A DNA stretch of 64,000 bases from contig DATIBD010000013.1 of NCBI GenBank assembly GCA_035457705.1, forward strand, positions 1-64,000. Direction: 5' to 3'. Position numbers and translations under genes: made by a program. This document shows positions 33,721 through 43,331 of the stretch, piece after piece; within the stretch, counting starts at the first letter, position 1; every line of letters starts with the position of its first letter. The notes beneath the pieces are model-generated. The model searched no databases. It was not told the origin of the DNA and saw only the letters and a list, made by a program, of their open reading frames with translations. Source of the stretch: DASPGQ01 sp035457705 (lineage in GTDB: Bacteria > Acidobacteriota > Vicinamibacteria > Marinacidobacterales > SMYC01).

Positions 33721-36129
33721 TCAGAGCACCAGATTCACCAACCGGTCAGGCACATAGATGGTGTTGCGAATCTTTCTGCCCTCGACGAACCGCTTGACGC
33801 TCTCATTGGCTAGAGCGCGCTCCAAGACTTCTTCCCGAGTCAGTCCCGGCACCACCTGGAGGCGGCCCCTCACTTTTCCGTTGATTTGAATCACGAGCTC
33901 GACTTGCTGCTCCTGGGCCAGATGCTCGTCGAACGCGGGCCACGACGCGTCGAACACAGTGCTCTCGTGGCCCAGCCGCTCCCAGCACTCCTCGGCGAAG
34001 TGCGGCGCGAGGGGTGCGAGCAGGACAACTAGGGGCTCGACCAACGGGGAGGAGGACGCCTCTCCATGAGCCCTGAGTAGATTGACGTACTCCATCAGCT
34101 TCGCGATCGCGGTGTTGTACCGAAGCTCCTCCATGTCCGCCCCGACGCCCCGGATGGTTTGATGCAGCTTGCGCAGCGCCACGGCAGGGGGGGATTGGAC
34201 TTCCACTTTGGCCTTCGCGACCAGCCCCCAGACCTTGTCGAGAAACCGGCGAATCCCCGAGAGCCCCTCGTCGCGGAAGTCGCCGCCCTCTTGATACGGA
34301 CCCAGAAACATCAAGTACATGCGGAAGGTGTCCGCGCCCCAAGTGGCGATATAGTTGTCCGGGATCACCACGTTGCCTCGGGACTTCGACATTTTGGCGC
34401 CGTCCTTGACGATCGTTCCGTGAGCCCGGAACCGGGTAAACGGCTCCTCGAACGGCAAATGGCCGAGGTCGTTGAGCGCCATGGTTACGAATCGCGCGTA
34501 CATCAAATGGAGAACGGCATGCTCGTTGCCGCCGATGTACGAGTCGACCGGAAGCCACTTGTCCGTCAGTCCCTCGTCGAACGGCCGGGAGTCGACCTCA
34601 GTCGAGGGATAGCGCAGGAAATACCAGGCGGAATCGAGGAACGTGTCGGAGACGTCCGTCTCGCGGTGCGCGCTCCGTCCGCACTTCGGACAGGGAGCAC
34701 GGTACCAGTCCTTGGCCCGCGCCAGCGGCGAGATTCCACTCGCATTCGGCCGGAAATCATCGAGCGGCGGAAGAAGCACCGGAAGGTCCCGCTCAGGGAC
34801 GGGAACGATCCCGCAGCCAGCGCAATAGATGATGGGTATCGGAGGGCCCCAATACCGCTGGCGAGAGATACACCAGTCATGAAGACGGTACTGCACCTTC
34901 TTGACCCCGGCATGCTGGCCTTCCAGCCATGCCGTGATCGTCGGCGCGGCTTCGCGACACGGCATCCCGTCGAACTTGCCGCTTCCGACGAGCGTCCCGT
35001 CCCAGCCGGCAAAGCCGACCCCTTCTTCCTTGGGGTCATCCGGCTCCACCACCTGCTTCACTTCGAGGCCGTACTTGCGCGCGAAATCGAGGTCGCGTGC
35101 GTCGTGTGCCGGCACCGCCATGATCGCCCCGGTGCCGTACTCCATCAATACATAATCGGCGACCCAAACGGGAACTGCGTCGCCACTGGCGGGATTCCTC
35201 GCATAGGATCCCGTGAAGACACCTGTTTTTTCCTTCTCTCCAATCCGACGGGAGACGAGGTCCATCGCCGCGGCCTCACGACGGTACGCGTCGACTTCGT
35301 TGCGTTGCTCGACTGACGTCAGCCCATCCACCAGCGGGTGCTCCGGCGCCACCACGACGTAGCTGGCGCCGAAAACCGTGTCAGGGCGCGTCGTGAACAC
35401 CGGGATCGAGAGGCCGTTCGGCGTCTCGAACAGGAGCTCGGCGCCTTCAGAGCGGCCGATCCAGTTCACCTGCATCGTGCGGGTCGAGTCCGACCAGTCG
35501 AGCCACTCGTGGTTTGCCAGCAGCCGCTCGGCGTAGTCGGTGATCTTGAAGAACCACTGTTCGAGCAAACGCAGTTCGACGGCGATCCCCGGATGGCGCT
35601 CACACATCCCGGCGATCACCTGCTCGTTGGCCAGCACCGTCTTGCACTCCGGACACCAGTTGACCGGCGCCCGCTTTCTCACGGCGAGCCCCGCCTCGTG
35701 GAGCTTCAGGAAGATCCATTGCGTCCATTTGTAATAACGTGGATCCGTGGTCTGCACTTCGTGGTCCCAGTCGAGCATGAGGCCGCAGCGCTTCAGCTGG
35801 TCGCGGAAGCGCGCGATGTTCCTCGGGATGAGCTCGGCCGGATGGGCGTTCACCTTGAGCGCGTAGTTCTCCGAGTGGATGCCGAACGCGTCGAAGCCAA
35901 TGGGCTCGAACACATCCCAGCCCTGCAACCTCCGGAGGCGTCCGTGTACGTCAGCGCCGACGAAAGCGAACAGATTGCCGACATGCAGCCCCTCGGCCGA
36001 TGGATAGGGATACATCATGAGGTTGAAATAGGGCCGCCGGGCGCTTCGCAAATCCACGGAGTTCGTCCGCCGCTCGTCCCACCGCTCCCGCCACTTTCGC
36101 TCCACGGCGGACGGGTCGTAGCTCTCCAT
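33721..36129 (-). CDS. leuS: Leucyl-tRNA synthetase
   Basis: An 802-residue class Ia synthetase that charges tRNA-Leu. It has the KMSKS loop (KMSKSRGN), a zinc-binding CPEC/CPKC module, and a CP1 editing domain with TTRPDTVFG and AVPAHDARDLDF, which keeps the editing aspartate. The HIGH motif reads HVGN, in PYPSAEGLHVGN, and GFDAFGLPAEN reads GFDAFGIHSEN. A related clade with these changes exists as far as I recall. ATG 36129 is preferred over TTG 36150 because GAGGA lies ten bases upstream. It is the last gene of a TonB receptor-M20-leuS run, an odd place for a housekeeping gene. No second LeuRS is in the window. Confidence 0.95.
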   Translation of the reverse strand: MESYDPSAVERKWRERWDERRTNSVDLRSARRPYFNLMMYPYPSAEGLHVGNLFAFVGADVHGRLRRLQGWDVFEPIGFDAFGIHSENYALKVNAHPAELIPRNIARFRDQLKRCGLMLDWDHEVQTTDPRYYKWTQWIFLKLHEAGLAVRKRAPVNWCPECKTVLANEQVIAGMCERHPGIAVELRLLEQWFFKITDYAERLLANHEWLDWSDSTRTMQVNWIGRSEGAELLFETPNGLSIPVFTTRPDTVFGASYVVVAPEHPLVDGLTSVEQRNEVDAYRREAAAMDLVSRRIGEKEKTGVFTGSYARNPASGDAVPVWVADYVLMEYGTGAIMAVPAHDARDLDFARKYGLEVKQVVEPDDPKEEGVGFAGWDGTLVGSGKFDGMPCREAAPTITAWLEGQHAGVKKVQYRLHDWCISRQRYWGPPIPIIYCAGCGIVPVPERDLPVLLPPLDDFRPNASGISPLARAKDWYRAPCPKCGRSAHRETDVSDTFLDSAWYFLRYPSTEVDSRPFDEGLTDKWLPVDSYIGGNEHAVLHLMYARFVTMALNDLGHLPFEEPFTRFRAHGTIVKDGAKMSKSRGNVVIPDNYIATWGADTFRMYLMFLGPYQEGGDFRDEGLSGIRRFLDKVWGLVAKAKVEVQSPPAVALRKLHQTIRGVGADMEELRYNTAIAKLMEYVNLLRAHGEASSSPLVEPLVVLLAPLAPHFAEECWERLGHESTVFDASWPAFDEHLAQEQQVELVIQINGKVRGRLQVVPGLTREEVLERALANESVKRFVEGRKIRNTIYVPDRLVNLVL

Positions 36130-36184
36130 CTCAGCGCGATCCTCGGGCAATCCAGAAATGTAACACTCGTCCAGGCTCTCCGGC

Positions 36185-37444
36185 TCAACCGATGAGCTCG
36201 AGAAGCGTCGTAGCGATGACCTCGGTCGATTTCACCAGGTCGTCGATCTCGCAGTACTCATCCACCTGATGCGCGAGCTCCAGGATTCCGGGACCGTAAG
36301 CGACGCAGTGCGGGATGCCTCCGATCCGCGTCACGTGCTTGTGGTCGTAGGTGCCGGGGCTTGCGATGATGGACGCCTCTCGTCCGACGACGGCCGATAT
36401 GGTCCTCTTCAGAGCTCCGATCAGCGGGGAGTCGGGAGGGGTTTGCACCGGGTGAACCACCATGAGCTCGCGCAGATCGAACCGCCGATCCGGGCCGTTC
36501 CCGAGTTTGTCGAGTAGCGAAGCGATCTCGCCCCGCGCGGTCTCCAAACCTTCCTCGAGCAGGAAGCGCCGGTCGAATACGGCGGAGCATCGATCGGCGA
36601 CGCATGGAGTCTGAGGATCCTCGCCCGCTTGCCCTCCGATGATCGAGTTCACGTTCAGCGTGGCCTGGCGGGCCCCTTCGGGGACCACGGGCATGCTGGT
36701 CCGTCGCTTTCCCAACGCGGGAAGAAGCTCGCGTCGAATGGCCTCGAGAAAGAGACTCATTTGCTCGATGGCGCTCACGCCGAGAAACGGCATGCTGCCG
36801 TGGGCGACGCGGCCATGGGCGGTGACCTCGAACCAGTAGACTCCGCGATGGCCGACGCAGATCCGGTCCACTCCGAGGGGCTCGGGAATGATGACGTAAT
36901 CGGTGCGTTCCTTGGTGAGCCGTCCCGTCTCGCAGAGCCAGGCGACGCCCGCGTAGCCTCCGCTTTCCTCGTCGATGGTACCGCTCAGCTCGACGCTTCC
37001 GCGAAGGCGGATTCCCGCACGGCGAATGCACTCGACGGCGTAGAGGGCGGCAGCGATCCCCGCCTTCATGTCCGCCGTACCCCGCCCATAGATGCGGCCT
37101 GCGCGTACGATCCCCGCGAAGGGATCGAGAGTCCATCCATCTCCCGCGGGTACCACGTCGAGGTGCCCGTTCAGGTGAACGACCGGGCGCGCCTCTTCCC
37201 CCGGGAGAACACCCACGACATTGACCCGAGGGTGGGCCGCGCTGTGCTCGGGGCGGCCTTCGGCGACGACGTAGTCCACCTCGAACCCGCAGTGGGCGAG
37301 ACGATGCCCGAGCGTTTCCGTCGCCTCCCGATAGAGGTTTCCCGGCGGATTGACGCTCGGGACGCGAACGAGCTCGGAGGCGAAATCGACGAGCTCGTCT
37401 CGAGCTTTCTCGATCTCTCGCCGTACCGCTTCGACCCGGTCCAA
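36185..37444 (-). CDS. M20 family ArgE/DapE-type deacylase
   Basis: A 419-residue zinc hydrolase of the M20 group. Visible motifs are the ligand segment LNGHLDVVPAG, RGTADMKAG, the catalytic Glu-Glu in GTIDEESGGYAG, and a late His in APGTYDHKHVTRIGG-like context near the C-terminus. It removes acyl groups from amino acids or short peptides, probably in the cytoplasm. The TTG start lies just after the stop codon of the TonB receptor gene, so translation is likely coupled. With the receptor it suggests uptake and deacylation of one peptide-like substrate. Confidence 0.88.
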   Translation of the reverse strand: MDRVEAVRREIEKARDELVDFASELVRVPSVNPPGNLYREATETLGHRLAHCGFEVDYVVAEGRPEHSAAHPRVNVVGVLPGEEARPVVHLNGHLDVVPAGDGWTLDPFAGIVRAGRIYGRGTADMKAGIAAALYAVECIRRAGIRLRGSVELSGTIDEESGGYAGVAWLCETGRLTKERTDYVIIPEPLGVDRICVGHRGVYWFEVTAHGRVAHGSMPFLGVSAIEQMSLFLEAIRRELLPALGKRRTSMPVVPEGARQATLNVNSIIGGQAGEDPQTPCVADRCSAVFDRRFLLEEGLETARGEIASLLDKLGNGPDRRFDLRELMVVHPVQTPPDSPLIGALKRTISAVVGREASIIASPGTYDHKHVTRIGGIPHCVAYGPGILELAHQVDEYCEIDDLVKSTEVIATTLLELIG

Positions 37445-37447
37445 GGC

Positions 37448-40400
37448 TCAACGACCGAATAAGTAACGAACGCCGATCTGGATCTCGCGCCCCGGATAAT
37501 ACGCAACAGGGGTTCCGAAGTCGGGACCCGAGACCGAGTTGACGTTCAGTACGTTGGCCTGGTTCGTGAGGTTGAAGGCTTCGACCAGGATGCCGAAGGA
37601 ATGGTCGTTCGCTACACGAAAGACCTTCTCGACGCGGAGATCGATGTTGAACAGAGGATCGGTCCGGAAGTCGTTGCGCGGAACGCTCACGTCGCGCTGA
37701 TCGACGAGGCCGTCGCCGTCCTGATCCGTGATCCCGCGCGGATTGAACGCCGCCCCGCTCTGCCAGTTCAAGATACCGCTGACGCTGATGTCCCCGGGCA
37801 AATTGACCGAGCCGTTGGTGACGAAGATGTGAGGCGCGGAGAGGTTCGAGGGTCCGTAGTCGTTCTCGGGATCGTTGTTGTCGCTGAAGCCCGAGCCCGC
37901 GGCACCGGTAAGCAGATTGTCCCGCGCTCTCGAGCCCGTGTAGGAGATTCCGAACATATAGCGATCGCTGAAGCGTTTGCGCACTTCGATCACGACGCCA
38001 TCGTAGTCGATGCGGCCGTCGTAGGTCACCTGGCTGATTCGGGGTCCTCCGTCGGTGGTTCGGCCGAAGTTGGGATCGCCGGGAGCGACGTCGTAGAGGT
38101 TGGTAATGCGGCGGGTGAGGAGGTCACGGCTTCGACGATGAACGTACGTCACTGAAAGGCTCAGGTCGGGCGTGACCTGCCGGTCGACCCCGACGTTGAA
38201 AGCGCGGGTCCAGGGCGTTTTCGCCTCGGAGTAGCGCGATACGTCGCGGCTCAGAGCGAGCGGACCTCGGGGGAAGAAGGATAGCACTCCGTCGCCCACG
38301 ATCGATCCGCCGGGAACGTCGAAGAACTCCCAGTCCGTCCCTGGATAAGTGGATTCGAGGAGCGCGACCGCTTGTTCGGGGCTGAGGCCCGAAAGCTGCT
38401 GAATGTTGTCCGCCGTCACGACCGGAGGTAGCGAAGGATCGGAGACGGCGATTCCCAGGAGCTCGTAGAGGGCGAGCGGGTTCGCACGGAGATCGTCGGC
38501 AAACGTCCGGTAGTTGGGATTCTCCGCCGGCGTTCTCCCCCCGCCTCCGGTGGGAAAGCCGGACGTGATCACGAGGTCGATGAGAGAGTCGGTATAGTCC
38601 ACACCGAGACGGGGAAGCGCCACGTCGAAAGCGGAACGGGTGAAGATCCCGCCGAGCTCGGGAACGGTGGCCGCGGCATTGAGGAGGTTCCGATCGAAGA
38701 AGATGCCAAAATTCGCCTTGACGACGGTCAGGTGCTCTGCGCCGATGTCCCAAGCGAACCCGGCACGAGGAGCGAGGTTGTTCTTGTCGTCTCCGAAGAG
38801 GCTGGACCAGTCGTACCGTAAGCCCAGGTTGAGGGTAAGATCGGAGCGAGGCCGCCACTCGTCCTGGAAGAAGATCCCGATTCCGTTGTCCTTCATGTCG
38901 AGATCGAGGCTTCCATCGGGATTGGCGGAAAGGGTGAAGAACCGGGCCGCGGACTGCTCGAATCCGAACTGTTCGAAGAGCGCGCCCTGGATGTCGGCCG
39001 CGTTCGGAGCGAGAAATGCGGCGGAGTACTCGACGTCGTTCGTGACCTCGTTGAAGCCCGTGAGGTCTGCCCGTGTCCAATCCCAGCCGAGCTTGAACTG
39101 ATGGTCGCCGTTCCAATGGTCTTTGAACAGGCTCAACGCCTGGCTGACCTGGAGACGACCCAGATTGCGCTCGAACTTTCCTCCGAAGGGGGACGCCGTC
39201 TGGAGAAAGCCGCTCCGGAGCAGCACGAGCACGGGCTCGAGACGCTCGTTCCGCTCGAGATTGTTTCCGCCCCGGCCATCGATGAACCGGAAGTTCGTCT
39301 CGAGAAACGAGACATTGTTGATGGTCCAACTCTCGCGCGCCGTAAAGCCCGTCGACTCCCGCAGCTCGGTCCTCTCCGCGCTCGGCAGCGCGATGGTGCC
39401 GGCGATGGGAGAGCTGATCTCGCCGGATACGTCATCCTTGGTGCGGTTCAACGAGAACGTGAGGCGATTGGACGGATTGAGGTTCCAGTCGAGCTTGAAC
39501 AGACCTGTAAACCCGTCGGTCTTGGGCCCGAGCCCGAAGTCCTCCACGCCGGAGGGGGTCGCGAGACCCTGCTGGACGAAATCCGCAATCTGGGAACGAT
39601 CGATGTTGACGCCGCGAGTCTCGTCGAGAACCTCGAACGAGCCGAAGAAAAAAGCCCGGTCGGAGGAAATCGGACCCCCGAGCGTCCCGCCCCATTGCTG
39701 TCGCTCGAGCTTGGGGACTTCCTGGTCGGGGACGTTCGAGGAGTCCAGGGCGTCGTCGCGGAAGAATCCGAAAGCGCTCCCCGCCAACTGGTTGGTCCCC
39801 GAGCGGGTAATGATATTGACGACGCCGCCCTGGGCGCGGCCGAACTCCGCCTCGTACCCCGTGGTGATGACCTCGAACTCCTGAATCGAATCCTGGGTGT
39901 ATCGCTGGAAGGCGCCTCCGACGAGCGGATCGTTATTGTCGGCTCCGTCCACGACGTAGGAGACCGCCGAGCCGCGTTCTCCGAAGATCGAGACTTCCTG
40001 TCCCTGACTGCCTTCGGGGAGCGATTTGGCGCCCGGCACGAGCGTGATCAGGTCCTCGAAATTCCTCCCGTTGAGGGGAAGGACGTCGATGGCATCAGTC
40101 GATACCCGGGAGGACACGTCGGCCCGGGTCGTTTCCACTTGCGGGGCCCTGGCGGAGACCTCCACCGTTTCCGATACCGCGGCCACGTCGAGCGTCACGT
40201 CGAGCGCGACCTCCTGATTGACGGCAACTTCGATCTCGCTGTGAACGGATGGATTGAACCCCGGAAGCTCGAATCGGACCGAGTAGAGTCCCGCCGGCAG
40301 CAGCGAGAGTCGGTAGGCTCCGACGTCGTTGGTGACCGTGGCGAGGCTTTCACGCTGAAGAGCGGGGCTCGTGGCGACGACCGTGGCGCCGGGCAAGATG

Positions 40401-40528
40401 GCTCCGCTCGCGTCACGAACCACGCCGAAAATGGAGCCGGTGATCTGCGCGTCGGCGTGCTCCGGTGAGGCGCAGATAACGAAGAAGACCCCGATCGGGA
40501 GGGTGAGGGAAATCGCTCGGCGAAACAT
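37448..40528 (-). CDS. TonB-dependent outer-membrane receptor with CarboxypepD_reg domain
   Basis: A 1026-residue outer-membrane transporter. A signal peptide is followed by a carboxypeptidase-regulatory-like beta domain (about 28-115, GSIFGVVRDASGAILPGATV), then a plug domain (about 120-240, with LPLNGRNFEDLITLVPG), and a long beta-barrel ending in an aromatic-rich strand with RYLFGR. This Oar/SusC-like architecture is the main TonB receptor type in acidobacteria. The ligand is not predictable, but the next gene encodes an M20 deacylase, so a peptide or acylated amino acid is plausible. AAAGGAGG precedes the ATG. Confidence 0.92.
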   Translation of the reverse strand: MFRRAISLTLPIGVFFVICASPEHADAQITGSIFGVVRDASGAILPGATVVATSPALQRESLATVTNDVGAYRLSLLPAGLYSVRFELPGFNPSVHSEIEVAVNQEVALDVTLDVAAVSETVEVSARAPQVETTRADVSSRVSTDAIDVLPLNGRNFEDLITLVPGAKSLPEGSQGQEVSIFGERGSAVSYVVDGADNNDPLVGGAFQRYTQDSIQEFEVITTGYEAEFGRAQGGVVNIITRSGTNQLAGSAFGFFRDDALDSSNVPDQEVPKLERQQWGGTLGGPISSDRAFFFGSFEVLDETRGVNIDRSQIADFVQQGLATPSGVEDFGLGPKTDGFTGLFKLDWNLNPSNRLTFSLNRTKDDVSGEISSPIAGTIALPSAERTELRESTGFTARESWTINNVSFLETNFRFIDGRGGNNLERNERLEPVLVLLRSGFLQTASPFGGKFERNLGRLQVSQALSLFKDHWNGDHQFKLGWDWTRADLTGFNEVTNDVEYSAAFLAPNAADIQGALFEQFGFEQSAARFFTLSANPDGSLDLDMKDNGIGIFFQDEWRPRSDLTLNLGLRYDWSSLFGDDKNNLAPRAGFAWDIGAEHLTVVKANFGIFFDRNLLNAAATVPELGGIFTRSAFDVALPRLGVDYTDSLIDLVITSGFPTGGGGRTPAENPNYRTFADDLRANPLALYELLGIAVSDPSLPPVVTADNIQQLSGLSPEQAVALLESTYPGTDWEFFDVPGGSIVGDGVLSFFPRGPLALSRDVSRYSEAKTPWTRAFNVGVDRQVTPDLSLSVTYVHRRSRDLLTRRITNLYDVAPGDPNFGRTTDGGPRISQVTYDGRIDYDGVVIEVRKRFSDRYMFGISYTGSRARDNLLTGAAGSGFSDNNDPENDYGPSNLSAPHIFVTNGSVNLPGDISVSGILNWQSGAAFNPRGITDQDGDGLVDQRDVSVPRNDFRTDPLFNIDLRVEKVFRVANDHSFGILVEAFNLTNQANVLNVNSVSGPDFGTPVAYYPGREIQIGVRYLFGR

Positions 40529-40552
40529 GACCGGCCTCCTTTGAGATTATGG

Positions 40553-40604
40553 GTGCTATCACAGACATATAAGGTTGTCAAACTTTGTAGAATTTTGGTA
40601 GCAT
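40553..40604. promoter_or_regulatory. Overlapping divergent promoters between TonB receptor and regulator genes
   Basis: TTGTCA (40575-40580) with TAGCAT (40599-40604, 18-bp spacing) faces the regulator gene. The complementary TTGACA (40581-40576) faces the TonB receptor gene, with only a weak -10 at 40558-40553. The two -35 elements therefore share the same bases. The interrupted palindrome CAAA-C-TTTG (40579-40587) overlaps this point and could be an operator. Confidence 0.4.
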
Positions 40605-40618
40605 TGCAGCGCGGGCGC

Positions 40619-41473
40619 ATGCCACGAGTTCCCGAGAGGCGAGTGAAACGAGCGAAGCCACCGCGCCGTCTCCCCGGAGACAAGCCGCCGCGTTACCTGA
40701 CCATTGGCCAGACCGCACGGCTTCTCGGCCTGAGCCCCTCCACCCTTCGTCTGTGGGAGAACGTGGGGCTCGTGCGTCCCGCCCGCACGGACGGAAGATA
40801 CCGTCTCTACGGCACGAAGGCGCTCGAGCGGTTGAAGCGGATCCAGTACCTCAGGACGGCGAAGCATCTCAACATAGCGGCGATCCGTCATTTACTCGGG
40901 GAAGACAAGGGTACCGTGCCGCCTTCCGTCGAGCCTCGTTTAGGGATCAAGCTCAGGCAGCTTCGCAAGCGACGTCGGTTGAAGCTTCGTGAGGTGGCGT
41001 CCCGAGCCGAGATCTCGACGGGCTTTCTCAGCGCCATCGAGCGTTCACGAGCTAATCCCTCGGTGGCGACGATTCATCGGCTCGCCGGGGTGCTCGGCGT
41101 GAACGTGCACCAGCTGTTCGATCACGAAAAGGCGACGAAACGCGTCGTGCATCCGAAGGAGCGCCGCGTCTACCAACCGCAGCCCGGAGTGCGGGTCGAG
41201 TTCCTGGCGACGAGCACGACGGCCCTGAAGTCCATGCTGTTCCGCGTCGCGCCCGGCGCTGGGAGCGAGGGCGCCTACTTTCACGAAGGGGAGGAGTTTC
41301 TCTATGTCCTCGAGGGACAGCTCGAGATATGGTTGGACGAGATGGATCGCTACGTACTCGAGCCGGGAGACACCCTGTCGTTTCAGAGCTCTTACGGACA
41401 TCGCTGGCTCAACCCTTCGAAAACGACGGAGGCGGTCCTCATCTGGGTCAACACCACGCCGCCGATGGAATGA
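40619..41473 (+). CDS. Three-domain regulator: MerR HTH, XRE HTH and cupin
   Basis: A 284-residue transcription factor with two different DNA-binding domains. Residues about 25-92 are a MerR-type winged helix (YLTIGQTARLLGLSPSTLRLWE, then RYRLYG). Residues about 108-165 are an XRE/Cro-type helix-turn-helix (LRQLRKRRRLKLREVASRAEIS, with SAIERSRANPS). Residues about 205-280 are a cupin sensor domain (HEGEEFLYVLEGQLEIWL, then GHRWLNP) that likely binds a small ligand. It is divergent from the TonB receptor operon with 90 bp between them and starts a plus-strand operon with the P1 peptidase and SDR genes, so control of both is likely. An upstream in-frame ATG at 40541 overlaps the promoter and is not preferred. 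Confidence 0.88.
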   Translation: MPRVPERRVKRAKPPRRLPGDKPPRYLTIGQTARLLGLSPSTLRLWENVGLVRPARTDGRYRLYGTKALERLKRIQYLRTAKHLNIAAIRHLLGEDKGTVPPSVEPRLGIKLRQLRKRRRLKLREVASRAEISTGFLSAIERSRANPSVATIHRLAGVLGVNVHQLFDHEKATKRVVHPKERRVYQPQPGVRVEFLATSTTALKSMLFRVAPGAGSEGAYFHEGEEFLYVLEGQLEIWLDEMDRYVLEPGDTLSFQSSYGHRWLNPSKTTEAVLIWVNTTPPME

Positions 41474-41486
41474 ACGGAGAGAACTC

Positions 41487-42533
41487 ATGAGCAGACTGGC
41501 CCCGGTTTTACTCGTAACCTGCAGCCTTGGGCTCGGCGCGCCGGCGTTTGGACAGGGGGGATTGACTGCCGTCGAAGGAATCCGCGTCGGGCATCACACG
41601 TTATCGGAGGCCCCCACGGGCTGCACGGTAGTTCTCGCGGGGACGGGAGCGGTGGCCGCCGTCGACGTGCGCGGTGGCGCTCCAGGAACGCGCGAGACCG
41701 ATCTCCTGAGCCCGGAGAACATGGTCCAGGAAGCTCACGCCATCGTCCTCTCGGGTGGAAGCGCGTTCGGACTCGACGCGGCCACCGGAGTCATGCGCTA
41801 TCTGGAGGAGAAAGGAATCGGCTTCGACGTGGGGGTCGCCAAGGTGCCGATCGTGCCGGCCGCAATTCTCTTCGACCTCGGATTGAGCGCGAAAGCCGGC
41901 GTGCGGCCGGGGGCGGACTGCGGGTACAAGGCTGCTGCGGCCGCGGACGCGGGACCGATTTCTGAGGGAAGCGTCGGAGCTGGTGCCGGCGCGACGGTGG
42001 GAAAGCTCGGTGGACTGGGAATGGCGATGAAGGGGGGTATCGGCACCTGGTCCTTCAGTCTCGGCGACGGGCTCGTCGTCGCCGCCCTCATCGCCGTCAA
42101 CTCCGTGGGCGACGTCGTGGACCCGGACAGCGGCCGAATCGTGGCGGGCGTGCGCAAGCCGGATGGAGGCTTCGCCGACGCCCGCGAGATAGTGCGTGCG
42201 GGTCTGCCGACACGAGACCGCCGCGGCGAAAACACGACCATCGGCGTCGTCGCCACGAATGCCCGGCTGACTCAGGCTCAAGCGACGAAAGTTGCCCAGA
42301 TGGCGCAAGACGGTCTCTCGCGCACGATCTATCCCGTGCACACGCCCTTCGACGGCGACACGATTTTCGTCCTCGCCACCGGCACGCTGGAAGGCGACGT
42401 CAATTTGCTCTCCGTCGGCGCGCTCGCCGCGGACGCGACTGCCCAGGCGGTGCTGCGCGCCGTGCGTGAGGCGGAAGGAGTGGCCGGATTCCCCTCGGTG
42501 CGCGACCTCGAGCCGAAGGGAGTCAAAGAATGA
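41487..42533 (+). CDS. P1 family peptidase (DmpA/S58-like aminopeptidase)
   Basis: A 348-residue exported protein (signal LLVTCSLGLGAPAFG). It belongs to the DmpA/beta-aminopeptidase family of self-cleaving Ntn hydrolases: GGSAFGLDAATGVMRYLEE, GAGAGATVGK and the cleavage segment N249-T250-T-I-G. In DmpA the cleavage exposes Ser250 as nucleophile; here the residue is Thr250. The family releases N-terminal D- or L-amino acids, or beta-amino acids. It starts 13 nt after the regulator gene and overlaps the SDR gene by 4 nt, so the three form one operon. Confidence 0.9.
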   Translation: MSRLAPVLLVTCSLGLGAPAFGQGGLTAVEGIRVGHHTLSEAPTGCTVVLAGTGAVAAVDVRGGAPGTRETDLLSPENMVQEAHAIVLSGGSAFGLDAATGVMRYLEEKGIGFDVGVAKVPIVPAAILFDLGLSAKAGVRPGADCGYKAAAAADAGPISEGSVGAGAGATVGKLGGLGMAMKGGIGTWSFSLGDGLVVAALIAVNSVGDVVDPDSGRIVAGVRKPDGGFADAREIVRAGLPTRDRRGENTTIGVVATNARLTQAQATKVAQMAQDGLSRTIYPVHTPFDGDTIFVLATGTLEGDVNLLSVGALAADATAQAVLRAVREAEGVAGFPSVRDLEPKGVKE

Positions 42534-43324
42534 GCCGCCAATCCGTGTTCAGCCTCGATGGGCGTGTCGTGGCCGTGATCGGCGCCGGATCGGGAATTGG
42601 AGAAGCGATCGCGCTCGGCTGCGCCCGACAAGGGGCTACGACGATCTGTCTCGACGTCGACGAGAAGGCGGCGCGCCGTGTCGCCGACGCCGTCGCCTCC
42701 GAGGGCGGGCGGGCCGAGGCGTCGGTGCTCGACGTGCGCGAGAGGGCGAAAGTCGCGAGCCGGCTCGGCGCGGTGCGAGAGACGCATTCGCGACTCGACG
42801 GGGTCGTTACCACGCCGGGGATCAACTTCCGCAAGCCGCTTCTCTCCTATACCGAAGACGAGTTCGACAAGGTCGTGAGCTTGAACCTCAAAGGAACGTT
42901 TAACGTGCTCCAGGTCGCGGGAGAGATTCTGGGAGCGCAAGGCCACGGAAGCATCGTGGCCTTGTCCTCGATCCGCTCGCAGGTGGTGGAACCGGGACAA
43001 TCGGTCTACGCGATGACCAAGGCGGGAATCGTTCAGCTCGTGCGAACGCTCGCGTCGGAGCTAGGATCCAGGGGCGTCCGCGTCAACGCCGTCGCTCCAG
43101 GCGTCGTCGAAACGCCGCTGACCGCCCCGATCAAGGCGAACGAAGACTGGTACCGAGCCTATGCTGAAAAGAACGTTCTGAAGCGGTGGGCGCGAGCGGA
43201 CGAGCTCGCCGGACCCACGGTCTTCCTTCTCTCGAACGCGGCCAGCTACGTGACGGGATCGGTTCTCTTCGTCGACGGAGGATGGACGGCGGCTGACGGC
43301 CGCTTCGATCCGCCGGGGATGTGA
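42530..43324 (+). CDS. SDR family NAD(P)-dependent oxidoreductase
   Basis: A 264-residue classical short-chain dehydrogenase. The cofactor loop GAGSGIG is at about 18-24, the acidic LDV after strand 2 suggests NAD, and the catalytic Tyr160/Lys164 are in SVYAMTKAG. The C-terminal FVDGGWTA motif is typical. The start overlaps the P1 peptidase stop as ATGA, giving translational coupling. The substrate is unknown; operon position suggests oxidation or reduction of a product of the peptidase. Confidence 0.9.
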   Translation: MSRQSVFSLDGRVVAVIGAGSGIGEAIALGCARQGATTICLDVDEKAARRVADAVASEGGRAEASVLDVRERAKVASRLGAVRETHSRLDGVVTTPGINFRKPLLSYTEDEFDKVVSLNLKGTFNVLQVAGEILGAQGHGSIVALSSIRSQVVEPGQSVYAMTKAGIVQLVRTLASELGSRGVRVNAVAPGVVETPLTAPIKANEDWYRAYAEKNVLKRWARADELAGPTVFLLSNAASYVTGSVLFVDGGWTAADGRFDPPGM

Positions 43325-43331
43325 ACGAACT

